This document shows positions 46,530 to 59,104 of a stretch of DNA of 64,000 nucleotides, piece after piece. The notes beneath the pieces were generated by a model. The model had not been told where the DNA came from, searched no databases, and saw nothing but the letters and a program-made list of their open reading frames with translations. The position numbers and the translations under genes are program-made. The stretch comes from Lethocerus indicus. Taxonomy: Eukaryota > Arthropoda > Insecta > Hemiptera > Belostomatidae. The stretch is from positions 26,988,246 through 27,052,245 of the forward strand of contig JACDQD010000006.1 in NCBI GenBank assembly GCA_019843655.1, given 5' to 3'. Position 1 is the stretch's first letter, and the number at the start of each line of letters is the position of its first letter.

Positions 46530-48801
46530 TTTATTAGGTTCTTGCTTACTAAGGTCGTATAGTTCAGTCTGTTAACTTTACACTTACACTAATATAGACA
46601 TTTTTTAATCACGATAATAAACTGTAGATCGTCCTCCATTTCCTCCAGCGAAACTGCGTTCCACGATCTACGAAACAGGTATAACATTTTCCGTTTAAAC
46701 GTTTGAACTTCGAGGTCTTAGTGCGCTCAGAAAACGGTAGAGAATTTACGGACAAGAAAATGAATACGCGAACAGTTCTACTGTACTTGCGTCACGCCTC
46801 GATATAACCGGCGCTTGAGTTACTTCACCGGTGTTGGCGGAACGCCGGATCCTGTGTCCTGGTCCATTCATACCGACCAGCCGGGTGTTGGATGTTGATG
46901 GCGAATGGCGAAATTCAAAAGTTGAGCGATTACTCCACAACACGACTGCTTATTTTTTCATCCGAATTTTAGACGCGAGAATTCAAACGACGGTGCATTT
47001 TCGCGCGTACAAAAATTCCACTGAACCTAAAAACTCAAATGAAATTTCTTCTCGTAGGAAAATTTCAAAAACGCAATACTGCCGCGTGACCCAAATTATG
47101 AAATAGCCGATTGGCGAGGCGCACCTGTACGCCGATCTTCCCTTTCACCAATCGCTAAAATTCATTCCTGTCTGAATCAATTTGAATCTGACTTACAAAA
47201 TATAATTGCGTTCCTGACCTGAATATGTTAAAATTAGCGATTGAAAAAGAAAAGTCTATTTGTCACGCCGCGGGGATTTCAGACGAGAATTAATGCAGTT
47301 TAGTCCAGTTGAAAATTTGAATTCTAGAACTGCTACTGTATACTGTATTTCTGCAAATTTGAATCCGATTTGAGACTATATTGACGAATAATTGAATATT
47401 AGCTGTGAATAGATTTGAATTGTTCCGGCGTGGGAATGCGGCCTGAACGTACGTTGTTGACCTTTCGTTCGGCTTGAAGGTTCGCCGCGAACATGCTCTC
47501 GGAACATTTCCAATTTCAATACACAAATCAAAGTCCAAACATATTGACCTTGTGCTGAAATTTCAGCTAGTTATCCCCTTCTAAAAGTTGGCTCGGGTTG
47601 CTGTTCCAAATGTTATTTAGAGCTGTAACCCCTTGCCTTATTTCAGTATTGATATAATTCCTCGAGATTTAGACAATTTATTAAATATTGGATTTAACGA
47701 ATTACTCATTATTTACGGTCTTATTTAAGGCGACAAAGTGCAGATATTAGTTTTAAATGTCGTCTGATGCGGTTATGAGAATTTAGTCATCGATTTACCC
47801 GAAGAGTAATCAATTTCTAATCGAAAACTACTTGACTTTTATTCGACATAACGGAAGTGTTAACAATTAACTCTTATATCATATACAATCAATACAATAT
47901 TTAATATATTTGTTCGTTTATACTGTTATAAATTATCTTGCACTTGAAATGAATATTTCGATGGTATTGTAAAATGACGAGGACGTAATAAAAGTCCTTG
48001 GCCGGTGAGAGAGGAGCTTAATTTCCTGTAGGGGACGAACTGACAGTGGAATTGAATTCCATCGTTCCGGAGCAGGAAATTCTTTTCGATTGCCAATTTC
48101 ACTCTGCAGTTTTCGGCCCAGGCCTGTTCCGTTTGGAATATTCCTGCCCAATCTGCAACCCATTTCACGAAACTTCAGGTGTAAAATCCCAAATTGTTCG
48201 GCGTAACGCCTACGGCTTGTTGGCGAAATGTAATTAACTTTTCATCCGACAATACTCGAGTCATATTTCGGCGTAAACACTCGACAGTTCGCAGATAAAA
48301 AAAGTAATTTCTCGTTGTTTATTTCCATATTGGTTTTTCACATTCGCCGGTTAAATCGTTCGATCGAGGCGTAATGTGACAGCTTGTTGACAGTGTAATT
48401 GCTTTCTTTAAAAAGAGGCGCTTATTTTTATTTTGAAATAAACACTCGACAGTTCACTGATAACAAGAATTGTTCTTATATATTTTCTCCACATTTGTTG
48501 TTCACTTCCTTCCTCAAGGGTACAATATTTGAATGGATATAACATTTGATAAGATGTGATAATGCTGAAATAGGAGGAGGAGGAAACATTTTTTGCTAAA
48601 TAGCTCATTTTTCCGTAACTTTAATCCCAATTTTACGCGCAGGAAAGAGCAATATATTACGTAACAAGAACTACACATAATAATGTTTCATTATTTAACC
48701 AAGTGATGCACTTTTCACTAACAATAAACAATATGTGATTACTGCAGTTGTTAATTCGGTAAGATTTCATTTTTATTCTTTTTGTACGTATGGCCCTAGA
48801 G
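46530..48801. other. Non-coding stretch
   Basis: No recognised gene. ORFs are short (80-91 codons at most) with no domain. AT-rich. Confidence 0.4.
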
Positions 48802-48813
48802 GCTATTATTTCT

Positions 48814-49104
48814 GTAGGTTCGTGATGTTTCTGTCTCCTCTCGCTGGGGTTTGGTCTTTTGCTAGACCGGTTTCGGCTGTTCGCCATCTTCAGTAGCGGT
48901 GAAGGAGGATTTCACAGAATGTGAAAGTGACAGTGCAGTCGGAGGATGCCCAAAAAACATCCAAAGTGCTAATAACAGTGACTAACACAGTGCTACTGAA
49001 GATGGCGAGCAGCCGAAACCGGTCTAGCAAAAGGCCAAACCCCAGCGAGAGGAGACAGAAACATCACGAACCTACAGTATTCCAACCCCAGTTATATCAA
49101 ATTA
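48814..49104 (+). mobile_element. Hairpin element with perfect 12-bp target duplication
   Basis: Flush GTAGGTTCGTGATGTTTCTGTC on the left; pairing arm ending CATCACGAACCTAC, then a shortened tail AGTATTCCAACCCCAGTTATATCAAATTA. GCTATTATTTCT flanks it at 48802-48813 and 49105-49116. Both arms carry the same GGG insertion (GCTGGGGTTTGG and CCAAACCCCAGC), so the arms have been homogenised. Confidence 0.93.
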
Positions 49105-49116
49105 GCTATTATTTCT

Positions 49117-49960
49117 ATTCCTTGTTTTACCTGAGACATACGTCTTCGAGATTAGGCCGAAACTGACTGTAGCTGCTGGCTGGTAAATTTGATTGTACGC
49201 CAATCTGAATACGATTGATAATTGAGGCGCATAAATCGGAGATTTTCTGCCACGAGCCGGATACAGCAGTGAAAAGCCGGTGAAAGGAAAATGTCAGCGA
49301 TAACCTTGGCCGTGGCGCGAAGAATTACAATGTTTTACGGGGGGGGAACCAATAAATTTCGGCCCAGATGAAACTCCGAGATAGAACTCGGGACAAATCG
49401 CCCTTTTAAGAACGCGAGAGGGGAAAAACAAGAAATGTTTGTTTCGTGCGGCCGACGGCTCAAATAACACCGCCCGTCTTTAATTTCAAGGTGGGACTAC
49501 TGGAGAAAATTAAATTAAAAACCTGTCTTTTAATACGCCAACCAGAAAAGTCACTTTACGTATAAGCAAAAGAGGAGTATTATACATTGAAAAAATATAC
49601 AATTGCCGCGAATTGTACTGTGAATATTCTTGTACACACAGTAATGTAATTTAAGAATTGACGTTTTCGTTCGACACACAAATGGGGGTGATATTGACCG
49701 GAACAGTAGTGGGTTTTTACCTGACTATTACCGAAACCCAATAGTGCGCACGCCCACTATTTACATCGCCATTTCGGGTATTTTTTCCCGTGTTCGGAAA
49801 CCGCCCGCGTGGGCTCCCCGACTGGAAGGGTTCGGCCCTGACGACGGGACCGGTAATAGTTCCGAAACGTCGGAAAATTACCGGATCGGCTAGCCGAGGT
49901 TATTTCCACAGTAATTCAAGATCTGGTCGTAGAAACCTTCGTTCATTCACTTCTATGCGT
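49117..49960. other. Non-coding stretch
   Basis: 49240-49560 and 49730-49900 are GC-richer. A G9 tract lies near 49340. No gene recognised. Confidence 0.4.
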
Positions 49961-50542
49961 TTTATCGTCTTGTCTTTCCTTAATTATTTACAAATTTCAT
50001 GTTGGAAGGAACATTTAAAATGTACTGTAGGTTCGTGATGTTTCTGTCTCCTCTCGCTGGTTTGGTCTTTTGCTAGACCGGTTTCGGCTGCTCGCCATCT
50101 TCAGTAGCGGTGTTAGTCACTGTTAGACAGTACATGTGAAAGTGACAGTGCAGTGAGGATGCCCAAAAAACATCCAAAGTGCTAACAGTGACTAACACCG
50201 CTACTGAAGATGGCGAGCGGCCGAAACCGGTCTAGCAAAAGACCAAACCAGCGAGAGGAGACAGAAACATAACGAACCTACAGTATTCCAACCCCTCGCA
50301 GACCACAAAACAGGTATATCAAATTTAAAATGTACTTACGTAGCGCTCAACGATCTAAGTTTAAATTCTGTGAAATGGATTCCCGTAGAAAATGTGTTCC
50401 TTCCTTTCACCGAGGAACTTTGTTTACCGGACATACAAATTCAGTTTTAAAGTAACATCATTTAGTACTTTTCACCTAAATTGTTATCCAGTACCAGTAA
50501 AATTGCTTACAGCGATAACCTCCTGAAGATTCCGTATATCGC
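49961..50542 (+). repeat. Large inverted repeat, left arm (interrupted by hairpin insertion)
   Basis: Apart from the insertion at 50027-50336, this arm is the reverse complement of 51238-51537 with scattered substitutions and short indels. Shared blocks include ACATTTAAAATGTACT, CAACGATCTAAGTTTAAATTC and GCTTACAGCGATAACCTCC. Confidence 0.93.
50027..50322 (+). mobile_element. Reference hairpin element with 14-bp target duplication
   Basis: This 296-bp copy has nearly perfect arms: GTAGGTTCGTGATGTTTCTG... pairs with the reverse complement ending GAACCTAC. An unpaired tail of about 45 nt follows, ending ACAGGTATATCAA. ATTTAAAATGTACT precedes it (50013-50026) and follows it (50323-50336). The uninterrupted target survives in reverse complement at 51471-51484. 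Confidence 0.96.
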
Positions 50543-51237
50543 ACAGCGCTGACCCACTTTTTCGTGGCGTTAACGTTCGTACGATGATAGTGCTTAGCGA
50601 TTTGAAATGACGTTCTATTATCGACGTCGGTAGAAAGTGAAATTGAGATGGTGGACGCCCTAGATGAAATTGGACGTTATTTTCCTTTTCTGTCCGGTCG
50701 GACAGAGCCTAACGCGATTAAACCTCGGGCCCAATCAATTTGTATACTTTCTCGAACAATGCCGTTAGTTAGTGGCGGCGGCCCGCCGGCCCGGCTTCAG
50801 TGAAAGTTCTTGTTGTGTTCGAACCACTGAAAATGCGCGTATTCTCTCTCCTAGATACAGTCTGAAACTGCGACGTCCCGTCGTGGAAAAGGACGCGTCG
50901 GTCACATGAACTTTGTGCAGATTGCACTTTTTTTTAGGTAAAACCTTCAAGTTTTACAAACCAAATTATCGAGCAATCACTCAGAGAGATTAATGGAAAC
51001 AATGATTTATTGCAACATGCATTGGCCTTATTTAAGAAAGTACCAAACTACAATAATTTAAAGCTCTTTCCGGAGAACCTTATTCCCATAAAATACCGCA
51101 CTAATATTGTGGTCCATTTAGTTTATAATTATTTTATATAGCGTATATTATTGTATCAACTGTTTTGTGAAGCGATTTTTATGTTATTTAATGCGTTTTA
51201 CAAACTAAATTAATACGTATAAGGGACTTGTGGGGGG
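50543..51237. other. Spacer of the large inverted repeat
   Basis: About 695 bp between the arms. 50765-50800 is GC-rich; a pyrimidine-rich ACTTTTTTTTAG lies near 50936. No ORF is recognised. Confidence 0.45.
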
Positions 51238-51537
51238 GCGATATACGGAATCTTCAGGAGGTTATCGCTGTAAGCAATTTTACTAGTACTGGATAAAAAT
51301 CGTAGGTGAAAAGTACTAAATTATGTGACATTACCCGACTGTAACTTTAAAAATTGAATCTGTATGTCCGGAAAACAAAGTTCCTCAGTTAAAGGGAGGA
51401 ACACGTTTTGTACGTGAATTTTAGAATCCATTTCACAGAATTTAAACTTAGATCGTTGAGTGCATACGTAAGTACATTTTAAATGTTCGTTCCAACATGT
51501 AACTTGTAAATAAATAAGGAGAGACAAGAGGATAAAG
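51238..51537 (-). repeat. Large inverted repeat, right arm (with empty insertion site)
   Basis: Reverse complement of 49961-50542. It contains AGTACATTTTAAAT at 51471-51484, the unduplicated target of the hairpin element. A 68-codon minus ORF (51321-51527) includes a block whose differences from the left arm all fall in third codon positions. Confidence 0.93.
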
Positions 51538-54500
51538 CTTATAAAGGTAAATGATGGTTTCTACCAGATATTGAATTATTACCGTAAAAATAACTTCGGT
51601 TATTGCTGCCGATCCTGTATTTTTTTGCTATACTGAATGTATTATAAAGTAGAAAACAGCAGATAACGTCGCGTCTAGGATCTGTAATAGTCGGTAGATC
51701 GTTGTTGGTCTCTCCGGTAACGGTGTTCCCCTTTCCGATTTACCCATTTTCCCCCACCACAACTTCATTCATCCATAGTCTCACTGAAAGGGCAGGTCGG
51801 TAATTGTGGTTTTGGGGGTGGGGGGGAGGAGAGGGTAATTACTCTTCTGTCATACCGAGGAACCTTGTCAAACCAGTTCGGAATTCCACACTCTGTACCC
51901 CCCGGTCCCTCGTTACAAGGCATCCGCCCACCAACAGAAGACAGTACAGAATTGATATTAAACCTAAAACATCTTGACTCAAATGGCTTGGATAGTTGCC
52001 ATTCTCTTAAAATGCACGATTATATTTGCAGGGATTGTTCAGCGGATTTGATCAATCAAAAATCGGTCAGCATTAAGGTTAGGCCGAATTCTATTTCACC
52101 GATATAATGTGTGGACACGTTACTATGTTGCTAATGGCCATCAGTAAAAACCTAAAGCTGCCTACGTTCAACATTTCCCAAATACATTAAATTATCTACC
52201 TCTATATTTATTAAACCCAAACGAAAAAGGGATGCTAACGATTCTTCGAAATTCGCGGAATCGCGTACGCTTAAATTAACAGTTAGCCTAAAGACCTTCC
52301 GTACCGTTTTAGATCCGTTTCATTGCCCCGGGGAAATTTAATTAAAACTAAAAGTCATCTGCAGGATGAATATTCATGGGAAAACCGACTACTTTTTTAT
52401 CAGTACGGTTGTTCAGATGAAAATTAAAACATAATTTATTTGCCATAATTGAGTCGAGTTATTTGCCTACTTTTTGCCTGATTTTAAAAAACAGTGCTCT
52501 TAATAATTTTATACATCACGCTTGTCGTAATGAATTAATGTAAGAGGCGAAGAGAAATTTTCTACATATTATACTAATAAATGTATGTGCATAATCCTCC
52601 CTTTAGTATGCCTTCCTCTCCAACCTAGCAATAATTACTAACTAAGTATCAGATTCACTGGGGGATCTAAGAATGAGAAATTGAAAATGTTTTCTCAGAT
52701 TTTGAAGTTAGGCTGATATTTTTAAGTCGACCACCCTCTCCTTCGTGGTCTCAAAGTGTCATCGGGTTCTATTCCTGCGGTTGCGACTAATGAAACGTAC
52801 CTAGACTGCATAATTAAACGCTGGGGCCGAATGAAACCTCTGAATAATAGAGACGAAGGGCACGGACGAAAAAAAGGGAAAGAAGGGTTGTCCTGCGAAG
52901 AAAGGTATTCTGCCGCTTTTCCGCCCTTTCGTGCTCAATTATTGACGAGGGAACGCCCGAAGTACAAAAGAAGGCGTAAAGATACAAAATTGATACTCCA
53001 ATTTACAGTCAAACAGAAATTTCGGCAATAAAAGTATAAAGTACAATTTAGACATGTTATTTTGATGAGATTGCTCAACTCAACTTTGCTCTGTGCCCAC
53101 TATTGAAGATCTCTCGGCGCACTTATATCGGGTCGGTGGAAAATAAGTTTTAGAGTTGTAAATGCGACTCTCCTCCCACTCGGTCTACCGACGTACGTGG
53201 TCGGCTTTTGGGACAACTGATAAGACGATTTATGGGAGGTCGGGCAGATAAGGCGAAGCCGCTTGTCTGCGGGCTTGAAACCGTTCCTGGGCGGAAGAGA
53301 CAAATGACTATGTTTTTTACCATTAGTAAACTGTCTACTTTAGAATGGTCTACTATTTTTAGTAGAAAAACTACTGGTTTTAGTAGTCGTATGGGCTGGC
53401 AGACGCATCAGATTAGGATATATTTTTTGAAATATTAGTTCATTGAATTAATGATTGTGAACAGAGCCTTGTTTAATTTTGACAATATATTCGTAACCGG
53501 TTAATAAAATAATAAGTGTACGGAAGGTGAAGGACTCACGTTTTTCTTCCCCGATCTCGCTCCTTGATAACTTTTCATCATTTTTCACCGTTCGCGTTTA
53601 CACGAAATTGTTGTGGATTGGTCCGTAAAAAGCTTGTGCCGCTCTCGTTCTGCGTTTAAGGCTCCATCAATCAAGTGTAAAGTGGAGAACAAAAGTTTCT
53701 CGCGTTTACGAAACGCGTTGAAAATTTCGTAAGTTTCTCGTACGCCGGTTTCTCTCCGCCTGTGTCTTCTCCTTTAACATATTCCCCAAAGGACTTTCGC
53801 TCCTTTGGCTTACACTTAGCTAGAGGCTTAGGCATTTAGGTATTGCTAAGTATAATACTAGTGAGGAAACATTACATTCAATTCCAAAACTCATTGTTAT
53901 ATTTGTCTTCTAGCTCTTTTATCCTTTCATCGGGCCAACTTCGTTCTCGCATAGACTATAAAAATAAAGGTTGTCTCCAAAAGCCAGTAGTTTCTCTTGA
54001 CTTTAATCCAATAAAATGTATTTATTATTTTCCAAAATCACGAAGTATTACCACTTTCTAATATTAATGTCGCACTCTCGACTTTCTAGAGAGTTGATAA
54101 TTGAGAATTTTACACCCGCGGCGAATCAGAAAACGGTGTAATTCTATCAGAAATCATAATAAATGGGGTTGTCGACGGCGGTTGTGGTAAAAGTGAAGAA
54201 TATCGGGTTAATTACCGTAATGGCAAAGTGTCATGAGTTGTTTCTGCTGTTCGTTACACGGTCTTTTTAAGTATTTGTTCTGATTGGCGTGTCCTCAGCA
54301 TCGCATTACATTCTGTGCAAGATACCCATCTAGGATGGGTCTAGGATCTTTCAAAATTGTTTTTAAGATTCTGTTCTTTTGTGATCAGGTTAAATAGATT
54401 ATTGAACAATAACTGCATTGTTGTCTGTCGGGATAGAAATTGCAGGTCTCTTGCACTCTAAATTGGTAGGATTAACACATGGGGGCCACTTATAGCGTTG

Positions 54501-56350
54501 TTTAAATGCAACGACGACAATGCAGACTCCCATGTCCCCACCGAGATTACGATCCGGTGAGAAATCCTCCAGGAGGGGTATTTAACCGTCCTGGAAAAGG
54601 GGTTTTCCAAACACCATTGTTCGAGAAAAAGCGTACTTATCTGTTTGCCGAAATCTTGTCGTTAATTGGCGCGCTACCGCACTAACGGAGAGTAACAACA
54701 CTTGGATTCCTAAACTAATATTAATCCTTTTTTTTTTTTATAAAAAAATAAATCCCAGACAATTCTGACGCTTTAATTCGTCTGTTTTCTACAAGGGTTT
54801 CTCATAAAGTCGAGTGTGCGTTGCATTTATTGCATGCAACCGAACCGTCGCTTCTTTCTAACCCCGTAATCGCATTTTACCCCACCGATGTTTATTAATA
54901 GGAGGCAGAAGAAAACACCGAAGCTTAGAAGCGATTTGAAGAAATCTGTTGGAGCCGATAGGGCTTCGCATGAATAAAACGTACGTAGAGACTCCACAAG
55001 GCAAACAGTTTGTGAAACACTGTACGGTATATCAAATTACAAGTTTCTATATTTCTATTTCGTTTACGCCGAACAGCTTATTAATAAAGAGAAATTGTTT
55101 ATACAGTACAGCGTTCGGAAACTATTTGAGGACAAAAATTGTTTTATGGTATCTGTGTGAGGGTCCACGTGGTTGTATCATCAATGCGTGAGGACTTTTT
55201 TCGACACAGTAGGCAGAATAATATAGTTCGTGTAAAAATTTTGTCTAACTGCCAAATCATTTTGCAAGTTCGTCGGAGAAAAAAAACTCAAAAGAAATAC
55301 CCTTCCAATAGAATCTTGATAATTGAACACAAATTAAATTTAGTCTATATTATAAATAGCCAACATGGTTATATAGTATTGAATTCGAATTTTATTTCAG
55401 TAATATGTTTACGTATTGTATTAAATTTCGTTGTAAATTACGCATATAAGATAATATAATTAAGAGAAACAAAATTCGAAATAATTATTTGAACCCATTC
55501 AACTGGAAGGCTGAACGCTGATCCTTACTTAGTAAATTTAACGAAATTCGTGAAGAAATTTCTAACAGGATAAAACAAAAGGATTTAAATTATAATGGGA
55601 GCCGTATTTATCCACCCCCCGGTGTATTACCTAATATTACCCCGATAATTTTTGGGAACTCTTATTATCGTCAATTCACAAAGACGATTCGTTCATTAAC
55701 TAAGAAAAAAAAATTTCCAAACAGGAATGTCTGGGGGCTCGATTTTCCTTCTTTTCGGGGAGAGAACCTAGATTTTCTCAGGGAGTAAAAACACCCTTTA
55801 GGAGGGAGTTATTTATCGTGAGGTTATCGCCAACTTCTGAACCTCCTGAGGGAAATACCCTGGGAGTCTGCTGAAAAATCGCTCGGTTTTTCCTGGTATT
55901 TCTGTATCCGTCTAATTTTATCGTAGATAGCGGTTCTATCTTCTAATTTACAGAATACGGGCTTCGATAAAGTTTAAAACCGTTGGAACAGTTTCGCTTC
56001 CGATAGATAGGCTGGGCCCTCCCCCATTCCTTCCTTTGTACCGGTGCGGGCTCCACTTCCGTCCTGGACGTCCCCCAGGTACACGGCGCCGATACGCTCC
56101 GCCAATTCACCCTCTTATCGCTCCCTTCTGTCCTACGGCCCTGTCCCTTTCCATTGTTCTCCCTCCGACACCACTTTCGATACGAATACTTGAAAGCCAT
56201 TTCGACTGTCAACGAACTTACAAGCTGGGTCCTGAATCGTCCGGTGATTCATTCCAAACGGTCTGTAAATGCAGTCATCGGTCTCTGAATTACCAATAAT
56301 TGCCTAAAATAAGTTAAAAACGGTGCTATACATTGTTGCTTGGCATAACC
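51538..56350. other. Long non-coding stretch
   Basis: A G-tract lies near 51813, an AT-rich bulk follows, and poly-T lies near 54728. ORFs up to 106 codons are not recognised. No element boundaries were found. Confidence 0.35.
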
Positions 56351-56364
56351 GAACTGTTACACTA

Positions 56365-56572
56365 GTTTAATATACCTGTTTTGTGGGGTTGGAATACAGT
56401 GGGTTCGTTGTGTTTCTGTCTCCTCTCGCCGGTTCGGTCTTTCGCTAGACCGGTTTCGGCCGCTCGCCATCTTCGCCGTCTCTAACACCGCTACTGAATA
56501 TGGCGGGCAGCCGAAACCGGTCTAGCGAAAGACCAAACCGGCGAGAGGAGACAGAAACACCACGAACCTACG
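56365..56572 (-). mobile_element. Hairpin element, opposite orientation, with 14-bp target duplication
   Basis: The tail lies on the left (TTTAATATACCTGTTTTGTGGGGTTGGAATACAGTGGGTTCG) and the flush end on the right (CACGAACCTACG). The loop is almost fully deleted. GAACTGTTACACTA (56351-56364) and GAACTGTTCCACCA (56573-56586) flank it, 12 of 14 identical. Confidence 0.9.
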
Positions 56573-56586
56573 GAACTGTTCCACCA

Positions 56587-58119
56587 TTGATGTTAGAAAT
56601 AGTCCAAAAAATATGATGCGAAAGTACTTCAGTGAGAATCAGAAATATATTCCAAATTTGTAAATAGTGTTCCGGATTTAGAAAATTTTTATAATCCGCA
56701 ATTAGAAGTCCGAACGTCCGATATCAGGATTTAATCTCACCGATTGTACATTGTACATAGATACATATAGCCAAATATTGCACTTCTCGTCCTAATTTCG
56801 GTCAAAATGTTGTCGATAAGCTGAATCTGTCGCAATATTTAATTTCGATAAGTTTTATCGGCCGAACCGCTCGAATGCATATCATTTTGGCGAGCCGACG
56901 ATAAGAGATGTTTTCTCAAGTGCCCACTTAATATGAGCGAGATATTTATTTTATGTTTTTTTTTCTCAAATTCACCGTAGACCACTACGCCCCTTATCGC
57001 GACACTTATCGTTCCCGAGTGGTCTAGACGTGTTATTGGATTTTTATAAGTTTGTGAAACATTGTATTTAGAGGACGATATACGGGAAAACCGTCGCTCG
57101 TCCCTTGGACTCGGTTTGGATCCGTAACATATTAAAAACACCTTAACCACAATAGGATAATCCTTATTCAGGTAATAACCCAAGTACAAAACAAATGAGT
57201 CATCAAAACCGGCAGGTAGACGGCATGTACCCTAATTTGACCCAAATTTTTAAACCCTCGAAAAAGAGTATTTGTCCTGAGAGTAACAACATAATTCGTT
57301 CGAGGTTGATTGATATTTGGTATAGAAATAAACTAAAAAGCGCACAAATACACACTGCTACATTCTTGTGAGCGGCATAAATGTGACGTCAAAAATCATG
57401 GACTCCGTATCGGTTCTAGGTTTTTTCCGTGCTCTATTTCAGAACCGGTCTTTCCTATAATATCGAATGTTTAGACATATCTTCGCCGCCTGTAAATTCT
57501 TGAGGAAGCCTCAAGAAAGGCCGGTGCCTTTTCCTCTGATGCATTTCAACTCTCAGCAGCAGGTCCCGGTGTTTACGTTCTCCGGGGGGCGGGGCGGGGG
57601 ATCAAAGGTGAACCCGCTAAGTGGAATGAACAGTGGAACAGTGGCCGCACTATTTTCCCACTCGTGGCAACAAGTTTTCCGGACAAAAACCCTGGAGTGT
57701 GTTATCCTTCGTCCCAGATTGGTTCGATGGAGGGTCGAAGCGTGTCAAAAATAAAATTGGATGCCGGTGAAAGATGAAAGGCTTACTTTTCGGCCCCGTA
57801 ATTAATAACCCCTTTTTGAATTGAACCTCTCAATCTTCTTTGAAATAAGGAAGGCCGACGGAATCCATTCATCTCTTCTTGACGTTTCGGTTTACCACCC
57901 GGCTTAACTCTAATAAGCACAATTGTATATAACATTCAATCGACCCGCTACCCGATGGGGCTTTCTGTAAGCCTACCACGAATCTAAGTATATAATTTTC
58001 ACATACCTCACTAATTTACTGACCGACCGTTATTGATGGTGGCGAAAAACCGAAGCTAATTTAAATCCAAATAGGGGAAAGAAGAAGGACATCTATTAAT
58101 CTTTTATTAAGGAGGAATC
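56587..58119. other. Non-coding stretch
   Basis: No recognised gene. G-rich GGGGGGCGGGGCGGGGG near 57585 could form a G-quadruplex. Confidence 0.4.
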
Positions 58120-58125
58120 TGGACT

Positions 58126-58465
58126 ACCTGTTTGGTGGTCTCCGGGGGCTTTGAATGCCGCGATACTTCTGTCATCACTCGCCGGTTTTTTGAGCTTTCT
58201 AAAACTTCAAGTCCTCTCTCTGGTTTGGTCTCTTGCTAGACCGGTTTCGGCTGCTCGCCACCTTCAGTACTGTCCAAGTGACAGTGACAGTGCAGTGAGG
58301 ATGCCCGAAAAACATCCAAACTGCCGACTTTGACTAACACCGCTACTGAAGATGGCGAGCGGCCGAAACCGGTCTAGAAAAAGACCAAACCAGCGAGAGG
58401 AGACGCGGAAACGCCACAAACCTACGGTATTCCAACCCCTCGGAGACCACAGAACAGGTATGTTG
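58126..58465. mobile_element. Hairpin element with tails on both sides
   Basis: The left tail is ACTACCTGTTTGGTGGTCTCCGGGGGCTTTGAATGCC. The left arm is disrupted by a short insertion, and the loop is GTGACAGTGACAGTGCAGTG. The right arm and tail end GGAGACCACAGAACAGGTATGTTGAA. This copy shows that the tail can be paired, so the full ancestor was symmetric. Confidence 0.9.
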
Positions 58466-58665
58466 AACTAATTATATTGTCAATTGTTCCGTGAATATTC
58501 AACTGGAATCAAGTTTTTGTTTTAGTTAATACTCTAGTCTCAGTGGCGTAGCTGAAAGTTTTGCCTTTAATACTGCCTGCTGAAAGTTTTCAGCTATGTT
58601 TTCTGAGCCAGAATTAGCTACAGTGACCAGTTAGGATAAAGCTCTGTTGTCCAAACTATTGCTTT

Positions 58666-58816
58666 GACAACTAAGTAATTGCGGAATTCACCAACTAGCG
58701 GCGTGTTGTACATATTTTTAAGTACGTCAACATCTTTGCACAGATCTCTGCAAAGATGTACTTAAAAATATGTACAACGCCACTTGTTGGTGAATTCCGC
58801 AATTACTTATTTGTCA
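58666..58816. repeat. Palindrome of about 150 bp (R-B copy 2 arms)
   Basis: ACAACTAAGTAATTGCGGAATTCACC...CATCTTTGCA is followed after 8 bases by TGCAAAGATGTACTTAAAAATATGTACAACGCC...GGTGAATTCCGCAATTACTTATTTGTC. Confidence 0.93.
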
Positions 58817-59104
58817 ACCCAATATTTAAACTGGATCCGGTTTTAATGGAACACAACTTTGCGTAACCCAAAATTTAAATTTTTCTGACCAGCAGACTTG
58901 TCTATTGGTTCGGAATTCAATTCTGGTTTCGTAATCATACACGGCATTCTGACATTTTCGTTTGTAGTACTGAATGTAAGGATTTTGTGAGAGCACTGAT
59001 TTTAATTGGACTTTTTAAAAATATAACGCATTTAATCTCTCCAGCGACCTGTTTGAAACAAAACAACAATACGTTGTAATTTATTACTATAATAATTTGT
59101 TTAA
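58817..59104 (+). repeat. Dispersed repeat R-B copy 2, body
   Basis: Homologous to 4440-4646 and longer by internal segments (for example 58937-58978). It ends in the same TTAA that starts the MITE. Confidence 0.85.

Noticed and set aside
48657..49166. ORFs in both directions encoding MASSRNRSSKRPNPSERRQK-like peptides, and many others reading PSSVAV
   Set aside because: They are translations of the inverted arms of the hairpin element. The same peptide on both strands is a by-product of the palindrome, and frames break freely between copies.
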